Shown here: positions 1 through 10,524 of the stretch, piece after piece
How the letters are laid out: the number at the start of each line of letters is the position of its first letter
Position numbering within the stretch: position 1 is the first letter of the stretch
From: Strigamia acuminata
Lineage: Eukaryota > Arthropoda > Chilopoda > Geophilomorpha > Linotaeniidae
Length of the DNA: 64,000 nt
Assembly: GCA_949358305.1 (NCBI GenBank)
Contig: OX442322.1
Span: 4,278,001-4,342,000 of the forward strand
Direction: 5' to 3'
Position numbers and translations under genes: made by a program
The notes under the pieces: generated by a model
Database searches by the model: none
Seen by the model: the letters and a program-made list of their open reading frames with translations, nothing else
Told to the model about the DNA's origin: nothing

Positions 1-2428
1 GACTGGTCTGGGGATGTACCAGTAAATTCGGATGTGCCCGGATACATGGATGCACTCTCAATGGGTTCAACATCATCTGCCGTGTCACCCCCTTCTTCTT
101 CATATAATTTGGGATATGATTGAGAGTATCGTAACGTTGCTGAACCTGGTGGTTGGGTTGCACATAGATCCAACAATAGTTGTTCCGGTGTCGTCGGAGG
201 TGGCAAGAAAATATGCGGGAAAATTGGCGGCGTGTGCATAGTCACAGATGTGGAGGTCTGGTTGCCGATGCTGTCATCTGAATCATTATCGGAACGATTT
301 AATCCTTCGGAGTCAGATCCCCTCGGCCAAGCGTGATACCTGACATCATCACTGAATGAAACTGACTGTTGTCCGGGACCGGTAAATGATTCCTCAGGTC
401 GTTGGGTCGAAGTTCTGATGGATTTACGATACGACTGTCGTTCGTCGACCTTGACATGGATAGATTCATAGACTTTGTTATCGACCGGGTTCCAAATTCT
501 GTATCCACGGGTCCCTGTGGCGTAGCCGACTAAATACCCCTCCCAAGCCCGCTTCTTGCGGCCTGGTGCGGTGAAATGCACCCAGCATTTCGATCCTAGT
601 TTGCGTAGGTGTCGTAACGACAAGGCTCTCTGCCGCCAAAGGATGTAAGGGACTTGATTGTTTAGCCGTGAATGAGGACTCCGGTTTTTGATGTAAGAAA
701 ACGAAACTGCGAGTTCGGCCCAGAGCGCTTCCGGCAATTTAGTTTCGGATAGAACTGCGCGGAAATTGTCGGCCATCGTTCGGTTTATGCGCTCGGCCGT
801 GCCGTTCATTTGGGGCGATGATGGGTTCGTTCGCTGACCCTGAATACCCTTGTCTTGAAGGTAGCGGAGAAACTCATTCGACAAAAATTCGCCGCCCCGA
901 TCGGTACGTATCGCTTTTACGCTTGTCTCTTGTATTCGCTCGACTCTTGTCACAAAGTCTTTGAAAGATGCGAAAACATGCGATTTCTGGGCTAATGGAA
1001 TGATCCAACAATAGCGAGTGGCGTCGTCAATGATAGTGAGTACAAAACGCGCTCCTCCGAATGATGGAGCGGGAGCCGGTCCCCAAACATCCATGTGGAG
1101 AAGGTCCAATGGTTTAGACGTAGAAGGGTTCGGGTCGGGTTTATGTGATGCTCTCGTAGACTTTGCGATACGACAGTCATTGCAGGCCAGCTCTCGTTGA
1201 ACTTCTCCCGGTTCCATCCCAAAGACTTGGTCGTTAGCGGCTAATAGCTTCATCGCGTTGGTATGTAAATGGCCTAAGCGACTATGCCATAAACCGGTGG
1301 CATCCTTGACGGAAGTCGGATTGGCGATGATCTTCTTTTGAGATTGTGAGCTGCCACTAAGAGAAGGGAAGGTGTTCATGGTCGGAATAGATTGTAATGC
1401 AGTTGCATAGGATGGGAGGATAGGCGGGTCGTTGTTGACATGCGTAGGAACAGAAGGAGGGATAGAATTGACTGGGATAGGAACTTGTTGGTTAGGAATT
1501 GGCTTCGCATTCTCAACAGGTGGCATCACTATCCGAAAGTCTGTGATCGGTCTTTTCCACTTTCTCTGTTTCGGGATGTTGATAAAATCCTCTTCGGTCG
1601 TTACGAATGTTTGGACCGGTGGGGTGGTCGGTTCGGTCTCCGCAATATTTGTCAGTTGAGCCGGCGTAGAAATCGTCGTCGCAAATGTCGGTGTCGAACA
1701 CAAACCGTCCACGTAATATAAACCGCCTCTCTCTTTTACTCGAATGAGAGGGCTGCGAATGTCCGATTGATAAACATGAATTTTACCGTTAAAAATGTGC
1801 GTGTGATGACGAGTTTTATCGATCTTCGAAACCGAAATCAAGTTTGCCTCGAAATTCGGCGCGTAGAGAACATTCGTCAAATTAACGACACATCGAGCTT
1901 TGTCAATCACGGTGAGAAGTCGGACTGTTCCTTTGCCTGTAACTTGGGACTTGCCCTGCCCCAACTCGATGTCAAAAGGGATGACGTCAGTGAAATCGGT
2001 AAACCATGCGCGGACGTGAGATACATGGTCCGTTGCACCACAATCTACTATCCATTTATTGGATTGCATGAAATGCACAGCTGGTGGATGAACGACCTGT
2101 GGTGCATTGACGAAAAATGTCCCCTCTCGGTGCGGATATGAACTCTCGCGTGGTTGGTTGGGGTTAGATTTCGTGGCGGCGTTCTTATTACGCCTGCGAC
2201 TTTTGCTGCGGGACGTGCGCTTGATAGAAGCCGTTGGTTGACTAATGTAGCCGTGATTTTGGCGGCGTGGGAGCGGACATCGATTGGCATAGTGTCCAAA
2301 TTGTTCGCAATTAAAACATTTGATAGTCGACAGATCACGAGGGCCAGATTTATTGCGTTGACGGAATTGCCCTTTTTCAGAAGCGTGAGCCATCGATAGA
2401 GTTGTCCCGAATAGTCTAATCGATTTCA
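1..2428 (-). CDS. Copia-A1 gag-pol, partial: zinc knuckle, protease, integrase
   Basis: Open frame with no stop from the Copia-B junction to the window edge, so truncated at both ends. Reading leftwards: CX2CX4HX4C zinc knuckle (about 2325-2285); aspartic protease with an atypical DCGATDH motif (about 2045); GAG_pre-integrase domain with WHSRLGHLH and a CX2C pair; integrase core with Asp in HMDVWGP, Asp in RTDRGGEF and Glu in GTAERINR; then the variable linker towards reverse transcriptase. Catalytic positions look intact. It would process the polyprotein and integrate cDNA. It is about 80 percent similar by eye to 61000-63300 and, unlike that copy, has no frame break here. Confidence 0.85.
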
Positions 2429-2778
2429 TGTCGGGAATCAAACCAATCGAAGAATGGGCTGCTTTCTGCATCGCTGAACGAAGAACAAAACACAACGCGG
2501 AAAACACACGGGCTCAGAGAATGGCACAAACGAGAATTTCCACACAATGCACACTTAATGTTGTATTTGAGTGTCTTGTCTTCACGCCAGGTGAACGTTT
2601 CACCTGTGCGCCCACGACGTCCAGATGACGTACTTGGCGCGAACCAATCAGGGTAGAGCGCACCACTTTTGTACTTGTATATATCATGTGTTATGGATTA
2701 AATAAATCAGTCTTTCATGTTAAACCTAACCACGCGTCTCGTTCTTTATAACAAACTGCTTCGAACCTAAAAACTACA
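2429..2778 (+). repeat. Copia-B LTR (inverted 5' copy)
   Basis: Starts TGTCGGG, ends CTACA, and is followed at once by a copia-type primer site. It contains a TATA-like stretch (about 2680) and an AATAAA signal near 2699. Only its last 47 bp or so are repeated at 7154-7200 in the opposite orientation. Confidence 0.65.
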
Positions 2779-2808
2779 GGTTATGGGCCCAGCACGCTTC
2801 CACTGCGC
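2779..2808 (+). promoter_or_regulatory. Primer-binding site for half of initiator tRNA-Met
   Basis: Begins GGTTATGGGCCC directly after the LTR. The 30 bases complement the 5' half of the animal initiator tRNA-Met as I remember it, from the D-arm to the anticodon loop. Copia-type elements are known to prime from a cleaved tRNA-iMet half. The other copy (7153 down to about 7124) carries several mismatches. Confidence 0.7.
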
Positions 2809-2897
2809 ATAAAAACATCAAGTTTTGTACCAGAACGATCGAGGAAGTTAAAACGCATTTAACACGAACCGTTTACGAAATACAAGACTGAGAAACG

Positions 2898-3104
2898 ATG
2901 GCAAACCACGGCGGAAATTCGAATCGAATCGGGGCACTCGGAAAGGAAAACTTCGACACGTGGAAGATCCAGATGGAGGCAATCTTGGATCAACGAGACC
3001 TCCTCGCACACGCAGAAGGTACATCAAAGCGACCAGAGACCATTGAAGGCAACGCAAAACGTATGAAGGAGATCGAGACGTGGGAGAAAAGCGATCGAAC
3101 AGCC
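2898..3104 (+). pseudogene. Copia-B gag N-terminal fragment, inverted copy
   Basis: Encodes the first 70 or so gag residues, starting MANHGGNSNRI, almost identical to the minus-strand gag starting at 7034. The frame collapses at the palindrome centre, so no functional Gag can be made. It is preceded by LTR, primer site and leader in normal copia order. Confidence 0.75.
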
Positions 3105-3243
3105 AAAAATGAGGGCTGTTCGATCGCTTTTCTCTCACGTCTCGATCTCCTTCATACGTTTTGCGTTGCCTTCAATGGTCTCTGGTCGCTTTGATGTACC
3201 TTCTGCGTGTGCGAGGAGGTCTCGTTGATCCAAGATGGCCTCC
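2975..3243. repeat. Near-perfect palindrome with 130-bp arms
   Basis: Arms 2975-3104 and 3114-3243 are reverse complements with a few mismatches and a 9-base spacer. Both arms are gag codons 28-71 of Copia-B. The right arm is joined to RNase H coding sequence at 3243 through a short GGAGGC match. Confidence 0.85.
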
Positions 3244-6200
3244 TTCGACGCGTCCGCCAGTGCCATGTATTCCGCTTCTGTTGACGATGTTGCGACGGTT
3301 CGCTGTTTTCTTGCTTCCCAGGAAATGGTTGCGTTGGCAAGTTTGAAGCAGTACCCGGTGTACGACCGTCGATCGTCCAGGCAAGCTCCCCAGTCTGCGT
3401 CGGTGTATCCAAAAAGTTTTTCTTTGGTCTTTTCGTACTTCAAACCGAGACCAGTTGAATACTTCAAATATCGCAACACTCTCTTTGCTGCAGTCCAGTG
3501 CGTTGCGGTGAAGCAGGTGTTGTAATGGCTGAGCGCGCTGACGGTGTATGCGATGTCGGGTCGGGTGCAGACGGCGAGGTACTTCAAAGATCCGATTAGG
3601 TTTTGATAGGGGTACTCGTTTGGGTCCAATTTCTCTTCTTCTGTCCCATCCTCGTTCTTCTTATTCTTTTGCAGCTTTTGATTTGCATCAAGTGGCGTCG
3701 AACTTGTGGAGCATTCCGGCATCCCAAATCGATTCAATACGTCCTTTGTGTATTTCTTTTGCGACATCTCAAACAACTTCGTTTTTCCATCTTGTCTAAA
3801 CTCGATCCCAAGGCAATAATGGATTGGCCCCAAGTCCTTCATTTTGAACTCGTTTTTCAATTTCGATTTTAGTTTTTCCATGTTGCTCATGCAATTCGTC
3901 GCAATTATGATATCGTCCACGTAGATTGCAATTAATGTGATGGTGTCGCCATTTCTTCTGTGGTAAATGCACGGGTCCGCATTGGTGGGCTTCAGGCCAA
4001 ATTTCCGTAGCTTTTCGTCTAGTTTCTTGTACCACTGCCGGCCTCACTGCTTCAGCCCGTACAGTGCCTTCTTGAGTCGGCATACTTTGTTCCTGTCGAA
4101 TTTCAAGCCGGTGATTTTTTCTAACATCTCGGGAATGTCCATATATATTTCTTCCTCGATGTCACCGTTCAAATAAGCCGTCACGACGTCCATCTGGTGC
4201 ACCGTCAATCCCAGTTCCGTTGCGATTGCCATTACTGTTCTAATTGATGCTGGTCGTGCAACAGGTGCATAAGTTTCAAAATAATCGACCCCTGGTTGCT
4301 GTGCGTATCCTTTCGCGACTAGGCGTGCCTTTCTTCGCTCGACCGATCCTTTTGCATCGAACTTCGTGCGCAAAACCCATCTGCTTCCGATCGTCTTTCG
4401 ATTCTTCGGTCGGTCGCACAAGATCCACGTTTTGTTCTCGATTAGCGCGTCGAATTCGGCTTTCAATGCTTCTTTCCATTCTTGTGAGTTGTCTCCAGTC
4501 AACGCCTCATCTGCAGTGTTCGGATCGTCGGGGGTGGCGATGTGTGCAACTTCGTCTTCGATTATTTGTTCTATGTTTCTTCTCGTGTAGGGTTTCCGTG
4601 GTGGGTCCCCGTTTCGATTCGGATATGGTTTTGGCGTTCTCGAGGATCGTCGTGGAATTGTTTGCGTGTTCTCATTCTGACGAGGTTCGGCTTCTTCGTG
4701 TTGCGTCTCGTCTTCGTCTTCGTTGTCGGGCTCGACTGCATTGTTGGGCTCGTCCTCGTTTGCATTCTCTTTTTCATCTTCGGAATTTTCGGCTCTGTTC
4801 TCGTCTGGATCTGTTCTGGAATCGGTGAAATCGTTATTAAAATTATTATTATCGTCTTCTCCACATTCTTCATTCGTCTCATTTTTTGATTTTTCGACAA
4901 ATTTCACGTCGCGACTTTTTATAATCCTATTTTCGCTTTTCGACCACAAACGATACGCCTTCGATCCGTCCCAATATCCGATGAGAATACATTCTTTTGA
5001 TTTCGGTTCGAACTTCCCCTTGTTCGGTTTCTTGTCCAACGCGAAAACTTTGCTCCCGAAAACTCGAAAATAGTCAACATTTGGTTTTCTTCCGGTCCAG
5101 ATTTGATGCGGTATTTCATTTTCCAAACTTCTAGTCGGGCATTTATTTCGGATGTGGCACGCAGTGTTGATTGCTTCCGCCCAATATGAGTTAGGCAATT
5201 TTGCTTGCAGTAACATGCATCGTGCCATCTCGATCAAGGTCCTGTTCATTCTTTCCGAGACGACATTTTGTTCCGGGGTGTGGGCGACGCTGGTTTGACG
5301 TTTTATGCCGTTTTCTTGCAAATAGTTGTCAAAGTTCTTGTTCACGTACTCCTTTCCGTTGTCGGATCGTAAAACTTTGAGTGCGCAACCAGTTTCCCTC
5401 TCGCAAAATGTTTTAAACGACTTGAATGCCTCGAAAACTTCGCTTTTGTGCTTCAGAAAATACACCTTGCACCATCTTGATTTATCGTCGGTAAATGTCA
5501 CGAAATACCTCGATCCGTTCATAGATTTCGTCGGCATTGGTCCGCAGACGTCCGAATGCACCAACTCCAACAGTTTTTCGCTTTTTGACACGGAAATGGG
5601 AAACTTTTTACTCGCGTGCTTCCCCTCGATGCATGTCTCGCAAGTCGGCAGCTTGGCGTCTTTTTCTAACTTGATTCCGTCGGCTTTTTCGTTCAGTATT
5701 TTCAGGCTTGATTCGTTCAGGTGTCCAAGTCTCTTGTGCCATTCTTGAATTTTCGTGTTTGCAGGTTTAGATCCGGTTCCGACTTTGATTTCCGCTGCGG
5801 TTGCAGCATCCTCGGTCTCGTCGACGATGTAATACAGTCCATTTCTTTTTTCGGCGGTGAGTACGATTTCTCCCTTCGAATTTATTACTGTTCCCGATTT
5901 ATCGTCGAAAATTACTTTGTGGCCTCGTTCCGTGATTTTCCCGACTGACATCAAATTCGTTCGCAAATCTCGTACCAAAAGAGTCTCTGCCAAATCCAAC
6001 TTCATATTTCCGTCCCCAGTCTTGACGACGATTTTCGCGGTTCCTTTTCCGTCGATATTCGTGCTCGCCTTGCTGGCCAAATTCAGCTTCTGGTTTTTCA
6101 GGAATTCGATTGTCGAAAATGTTGAGTCGCTCGAACACATGTGGGAACTTGCGCCGCTGTCCAAACACCAATTTCTCGGTCGGGACTTCTCGCTTATCAG

Positions 6201-7034
6201 TGCTGTCTCGTGTTGCTCGCAGAAAAATAATTCGTACTTGGACTTCTCGGCTCTTGATGCGCTTTCCTTCTTTCCTCCACAATCGGCGATTTTGTGGCCA
6301 ATTTTTCCGCAACCGTGGCACTTGTATTTAAAAGCTGGTTTCTCGCTTGAATTCGAATTTTCGTCGCCATATTTCTTCGATTGCTTACGTTTTTGGAACG
6401 TTTTTCTGGCCATCATGGCGTCCGACATGTCTTCTTTTCCCTTTCCACGGGCGATCGACTCGTCTTTGATCTTTTCCTCCAAAACTTCCAGCGATGGCAA
6501 TTTATCTTGGGATTCTATTGCGCATCGAAAGTTGTCGTAGGAATTTGGCAAACTCAGTAGCAGTAGAATCGTTGTGAAATCTTCGGGCATTTTAAAATCC
6601 ATGTCTAGCAATTTGTCTACTAGTTCGAAGAATTCTTTTAGGTGACTCTCCACGTTTTCTCCGTCCGCCATCTTGTGTGTCGCGAGTCGTTTTAACAACG
6701 TGATTTTTCTTGCCGGTCCTTTCGATTGGTACACACTATGCAACTTCCTCCACAATTCATTCGCGGTGCTGCAATTTTTGGCCATTCGAAGTTCAGATTG
6801 CTTTATATTTAGCAAAATGTCATTTTTGGCTGTTCGATCGCTTTTCTCCCACGTCTCGATCTCCTTCATACGTTTTGCGTTGCCTTCAATGGTCTCTGGT
6901 CGCTTTGATGTACCTTCTGCGTGTGCGAGGAGGTCTCGTTGATCCAAGATTGCCTCCATCTGGATCTTCCACGTGTCGAAGTTTTCCTTTCCGAGTGCCT
7001 CGATTCGATTCGAATTTCCGCCGTGGTTTGCCAT
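3135..7034 (-). pseudogene. Copia-B gag-pol with one stop and a truncated RNase H
   Basis: One frame from ATG 7034: Gag domain; CCHC knuckle CHGCGKIGHKIADC (about 6320); protease with CLDSGASSHM; GAG_pre-integrase WHKRLGHL; integrase core with VHSDVCGP, RSDNGKEY and VVSERMNR; a long acidic linker; reverse transcriptase. A TGA at 4044-4046, just after YGLKQ, interrupts the frame; the same frame then continues through the YVDD box (about 3915) into RNase H. RNase H ends at DASKEA and runs into a duplicated gag fragment, so the C-terminal part and 3' LTR are gone. Autonomous activity is unlikely. Confidence 0.85.
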
Positions 7035-7123
7035 CGTTTCTCAGTCTTGTATTTCGTAAACGGTTCGTGTTAAATGCGTTTTAACTTCCTCGATCGTTCT
7101 GGTACAAAACTTGATGTTTTTAT

Positions 7124-7200
7124 GCACAGTGGAATCGTGTTAGGCCCATAACCTGTAGTTTTTAGGTTCGAAGCAGTTTGTTATAAAGAACGAGACGCGT
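7124..7200 (-). repeat. Copia-B 5' LTR stub and primer site
   Basis: The last 47 bp of the LTR (7154-7200) and a diverged initiator-tRNA primer site (7153 to about 7124) precede gag on the minus strand. The match to 2741-2778 ends at about 7200, where Copia-A1 leader sequence begins. Confidence 0.65.
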
Positions 7201-7958
7201 TCGGAGCACGTAATCGAAGCACTGCACTTGATGTTCGAGGCGGAAAAACCAGAATTGGGAGGCAATGCTACAATTGCCTGATAACCTGTGGTGAGTGTCC
7301 CCCTGATGTCCTTTACAACCACCTAGGGTTACGGGAATGTCAGGTGGCGCAGGGCTCAGCCTCACCACAAAATACAATGACGCGGTGCTCGGAATCGAGC
7401 GGAGGGCGCCAAGGATACTAAATGACCCACCAAAATCCCCCTTAAAATTAACAAAGGTAATTTCGACACAAAGGAGAAATAGATGAATCGATTGCAATTG
7501 CAATCTTCGTGCAAATGAAGGCATGGCTCGGTTTTCTCGAAAAAACGGAAAAAGCGCAATTCGGACGTTAATGTCCGAACTCTTCTCGATAAATCGAGGC
7601 TCTTCTTCCTCTTGACTAGATCGGAGATGACCGCCGTTCACCGGGGAACTAAGCGGCGAACAATCGAGTGTTCGATTCTCGTTGCAACTGCCGCTCTTCG
7701 CTAAGCAGTGTCGTGAATCGAAAATGGCGTGAAATCTGTAAAATAAAGAAATTTCTCTCGAAATTCGCGAAACCCGCGTGATCTCGGAGAACATTAACGA
7801 AATAATGAAGAGATAGACAACCCTGGTTGTCTGGAACGTCGTTGGCACGTCGTAAAACGAAAATTGATGTAGAAATCGTCGCAATCTAGAAATAGACAAT
7901 TTTTGCCGCAATATTTGAGAAATTCGCACAATTTTCGGCAAAATAAAACGTTGAATCG
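7201..7958 (-). other. Copia-A1 leader, downstream part
   Basis: Non-coding leader matching 59600-60240 on the plus strand, including the stretch with CTTAGTTCCCCGGTGAAC and a short inverted repeat around TTCGGACATTAACGTCCGAA. Long open frames here are accidental. It contains two copies of the leader module that ends in a splice-acceptor-like TTTACAG or TTTCTAG. Confidence 0.7.
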
Positions 7959-7964
7959 TAGAAT
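7959..7964. repeat. Polinton target-site duplication, left copy (TAGAAT)
   Basis: TAGAAT directly precedes the left terminal repeat and recurs at 24110-24115 after the right one. Six-base duplications are the hallmark of Polinton integration. Confidence 0.8.
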
Positions 7965-8106
7965 TGTTGTTGGAGAAATGGTTCCGTGGGGCCACACACC
8001 AAATGGGCAATCCATGATTTCAGCTCAAAAATTAAAAAAGGTTAAAATGAGGAAGTGGTTCGAGGGCAGGAGAATGGGAATGTTTAGGTTAGGTTATGTT
8101 AGGTTG
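7965..8106 (+). repeat. Polinton left terminal inverted repeat
   Basis: Starts TGTTGTTGGAGAAATGG and is almost identical to the reverse complement of 23968-24109. It ends in degenerate TTAGG-like repeats (8087-8106), after which the two ends differ. Confidence 0.9.
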
Positions 8107-8860
8107 TCCCGCACGCTTCTGTATTTATATTTATACTTATTTTTAATTTTTATTTGTAAATGAAAATGTGTAATTCTAAAAGTTAAAATGTATTAAAACA
8201 ATCCATCAGAAAAATCAAATGAATTCTTATTTAAAATTGGTTTAATACATTTCAATATTAATAGCATTAAACATTTTAATTAAATCAATTTAACCTTTTA
8301 ACAATTTCATTTTAAATTGTATTTTATTTGAAATAGTTTTCTGCATTTATATTTCTACTTATTTTTTATTTGTATTTGTAAATGAAAATGTTTAATGCTA
8401 TTACTGTTGAAATGTATTAAAACAAGTTTAAATGAAAATTCATTTGCCTGAAGGAAATTTTTTATTTACAAATGTGGCCTAGTTAATAGGCAAGTGTAAT
8501 TCTAAAAGTTAAAATGTATTAAAACATTCCACCAGAAAAAAAAATCAAATGAATTCTCATTTAAAATAGTTTTAATACATTTCAACATTAATAGCATTTA
8601 ACATTTTTATTTACAAATAAAATTTTTATTTAGGAAATTTTAATTAAATCAATTTAACCTTTTAACAATTTCATCTTTTTAAATTGTATTTTATTTTAAA
8701 TAGTTTTCTGCATTTATATTTATATTTATTTTTTATTTGTGTATATAAATGAATCAGAATTTTTTCAGTTGATCAATGACTCTGAATCATGAAGGAGTGG
8801 AAAACCTATGCCCAAATTTCTAATTTTCAAAATTACTTTTATATAAAAAATGAAAATCCA
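8107..8860. repeat. AT-rich subterminal repeats, left end of Polinton
   Basis: No gene seen. Two diverged tandem copies of a 300-370-bp AT-rich unit (about 8110-8345 and 8480-8720) share blocks around GTGTAATTCTAAAAG and CTGCATTTATATTT. Related sequence recurs inverted near the right end (22330-23340). Confidence 0.65.
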
Positions 8861-8883
8861 TTTTGATTCGCTCTGTGCTTCAA

Positions 8884-10524
8884 ATGAATAGATACAAAAA
8901 CAAGAAATGCGTTGAGTTTTTAAAAGGAAAAAGAGAAAATGGACATTTATCTAAGGATTTCAAGTTAAACATCAAGTTGGAACAACTCTTGGTGAAATGC
9001 CGAGAATATGATGATTTTGTGAACATTGAGCCACGTCCGTATTACCTTTTCAAAAATATCTTTGACGACCAAGTGGGTGAGTACATTGTCGAATTTGACG
9101 AAAGGATTTTTGACATAGAAGACGTGATGAAAGATGCCACTCCAAACATCCGTGCATTGGCAGCAGAAGTTGCAGCTGACATGAATTCGTGCAAAGTGAG
9201 CGTTATGATGCTATTGAGATATCGGCATTCCCTGAACACGTCGACTGATCTTCATAAATGGTACCTGGCCGATCCGTTCGTGATGCATTCGGACGATGTT
9301 GACCACATTCTGGATTCGGCTGCAAAACAACTGGCCATACAAAATGCCGAATTTGTCGAAACTCACGACTATTTATATTACCTTTGTGTGGACGAGATTA
9401 AAATTGGTTTTGGTGCTTTACACCAGAAAGGTGGATGGTATAAAGATGTTCCGACAATTCCGTTGAGTATGAAAAACGATTTACCGGTCGTCATTCGCAA
9501 TAAGAAAGCGGTTTTGACTTTTAAAATTGAGTTGCAAAAGTCTTTTGTTTGGGCCGTTCTTGCATGTATACATCCTACAGCTAATCATCCCGAACATGTA
9601 CCAAATTACTTGCAGTATGAGCACGAATTGAACTTGGAAAGCTTTGAATTTCCGTTGACTTACAGAAACGTAGAAAAATTCCAGTTGCAGAATCCCGATA
9701 TCGAAGTGACTATTTATTTTTGGGTCAGCAATCGCGTGCAAAGATACGTGAGCGTACACAGAAACAGGAAACATCACGTCGATCTATTCTTCTATGGAAA
9801 CAATTGCTACGGACTTGTGAGGAATCTAAAACGTTTGCTCGGTTATTTTCCGTGTCACTACTGCGACAACCAATTCAAGAACATTGTGGGTAGAGACAAA
9901 CACCTGACAGTATTCCACTCCGTTCCCGAAGAATCATCATATCAGGAACTGGATGAACATCTACGCAGTAAAAAGGCCGTCATAAATGTCCAGAACTCGA
10001 ATCAAAAAAGTTTTTTGTGGTCCGTATTGGCTGCCTTATATCCGGCGCCCGACCATGTTAGCAGAGCGGGTTATTACGTACAGTTTTTGGACAAACTCAA
10101 CCTCGAAGGGCTAGTTTTTCCCGTGGGGTCGAAAGAAGTGCTTACGTTCGAAAGACGAAATGAAAGTTTGAACATTAATGTATTCGAGTTGCTGCCCACG
10201 TCACGGATTGTCCCGATAAAAGTGAATTTTCAGACAAACCGCCTTACCACTATTAATCTACTGAAGAAACAAAATCATTACATGTGGATCAAGGATTTCT
10301 CACGACTTATGAGCGTCGGTGATGGCCACAAGAGGTATTATTGCATGAATTGTATGAACGGGTATTCCAGCGCCAAAGTGCTTGTTAAGCATAAACGATA
10401 CTGCGGAAAAAACACTCCCTCCGCCACTAAATGCCCCGAAAAAGGAACGATTTGTACGTTCAAGAGTGAAAAAAAAAATATCCTGTACCGTACGTTTGCT
10501 ACGCTGATTTTGAGGCATTCTTAG
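8884..10524 (+). CDS. pPolB: Polinton DNA polymerase B, N-terminal part (frame 1)
   Basis: About 546 residues from the first ATG (8884); earlier codons in frame are TTG. It has two tandem copies of a module found in Polinton polymerases (SFVWAVLA/SFLWSVLA, an LNLE-FP core, a CX2C...H zinc-binding end): residues about 205-345 with CHYCDNQF, and about 365-508 with CMNCMNGY. The frame ends soon after an A10 run (10469-10478); the exonuclease and polymerase domains lie in the -1 frame. Probably one gene with the next entry, joined by frameshifting or split by a 1-base loss. Confidence 0.85.
   Translation: MNRYKNKKCVEFLKGKRENGHLSKDFKLNIKLEQLLVKCREYDDFVNIEPRPYYLFKNIFDDQVGEYIVEFDERIFDIEDVMKDATPNIRALAAEVAADMNSCKVSVMMLLRYRHSLNTSTDLHKWYLADPFVMHSDDVDHILDSAAKQLAIQNAEFVETHDYLYYLCVDEIKIGFGALHQKGGWYKDVPTIPLSMKNDLPVVIRNKKAVLTFKIELQKSFVWAVLACIHPTANHPEHVPNYLQYEHELNLESFEFPLTYRNVEKFQLQNPDIEVTIYFWVSNRVQRYVSVHRNRKHHVDLFFYGNNCYGLVRNLKRLLGYFPCHYCDNQFKNIVGRDKHLTVFHSVPEESSYQELDEHLRSKKAVINVQNSNQKSFLWSVLAALYPAPDHVSRAGYYVQFLDKLNLEGLVFPVGSKEVLTFERRNESLNINVFELLPTSRIVPIKVNFQTNRLTTINLLKKQNHYMWIKDFSRLMSVGDGHKRYYCMNCMNGYSSAKVLVKHKRYCGKNTPSATKCPEKGTICTFKSEKKNILYRTFATLILRHS
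10469..10478 (+). other. A10 run at the polymerase frame change
   Basis: Ten A residues where the N-terminal polymerase frame must move -1 to enter the exonuclease frame. It contains an A-AAA-AAA slippery heptamer. A 1-base contraction (real or assembly error) would look the same. Confidence 0.7.

Larger units (their letters stand above)
2429..7200 (-). mobile_element. Copia-B, rearranged fold-back copia element inside Copia-A1 gag
   Basis: The main body (7200 down to 3114) is a minus-strand copia with a stub of 5' LTR, primer site, gag-pol and a truncated RNase H. Instead of its own 3' end it has a plus-strand copy of its 5' end (LTR 2429-2778, primer site, leader, gag start to 3104). The left boundary is sharp: Copia-A1 coding sequence ends at 2428 and a TG-starting LTR begins at 2429. 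The structure resembles a self-integration or strand-switch product. Confidence 0.75.

Noticed and set aside
3161-3525. Plus-strand frames across 3161-3525
   Set aside because: Complement of Copia-B RNase H and the palindrome arm.
4244-4828. 194-residue plus-strand Arg/Ser-rich frame
   Set aside because: Antisense of the Copia-B acidic linker and RT.
7162-8010. 282-residue minus-strand open frame
   Set aside because: Lies over Copia-A1 leader and Polinton end; its relative at 59600-60240 is non-coding leader and the frame crosses the Polinton boundary.
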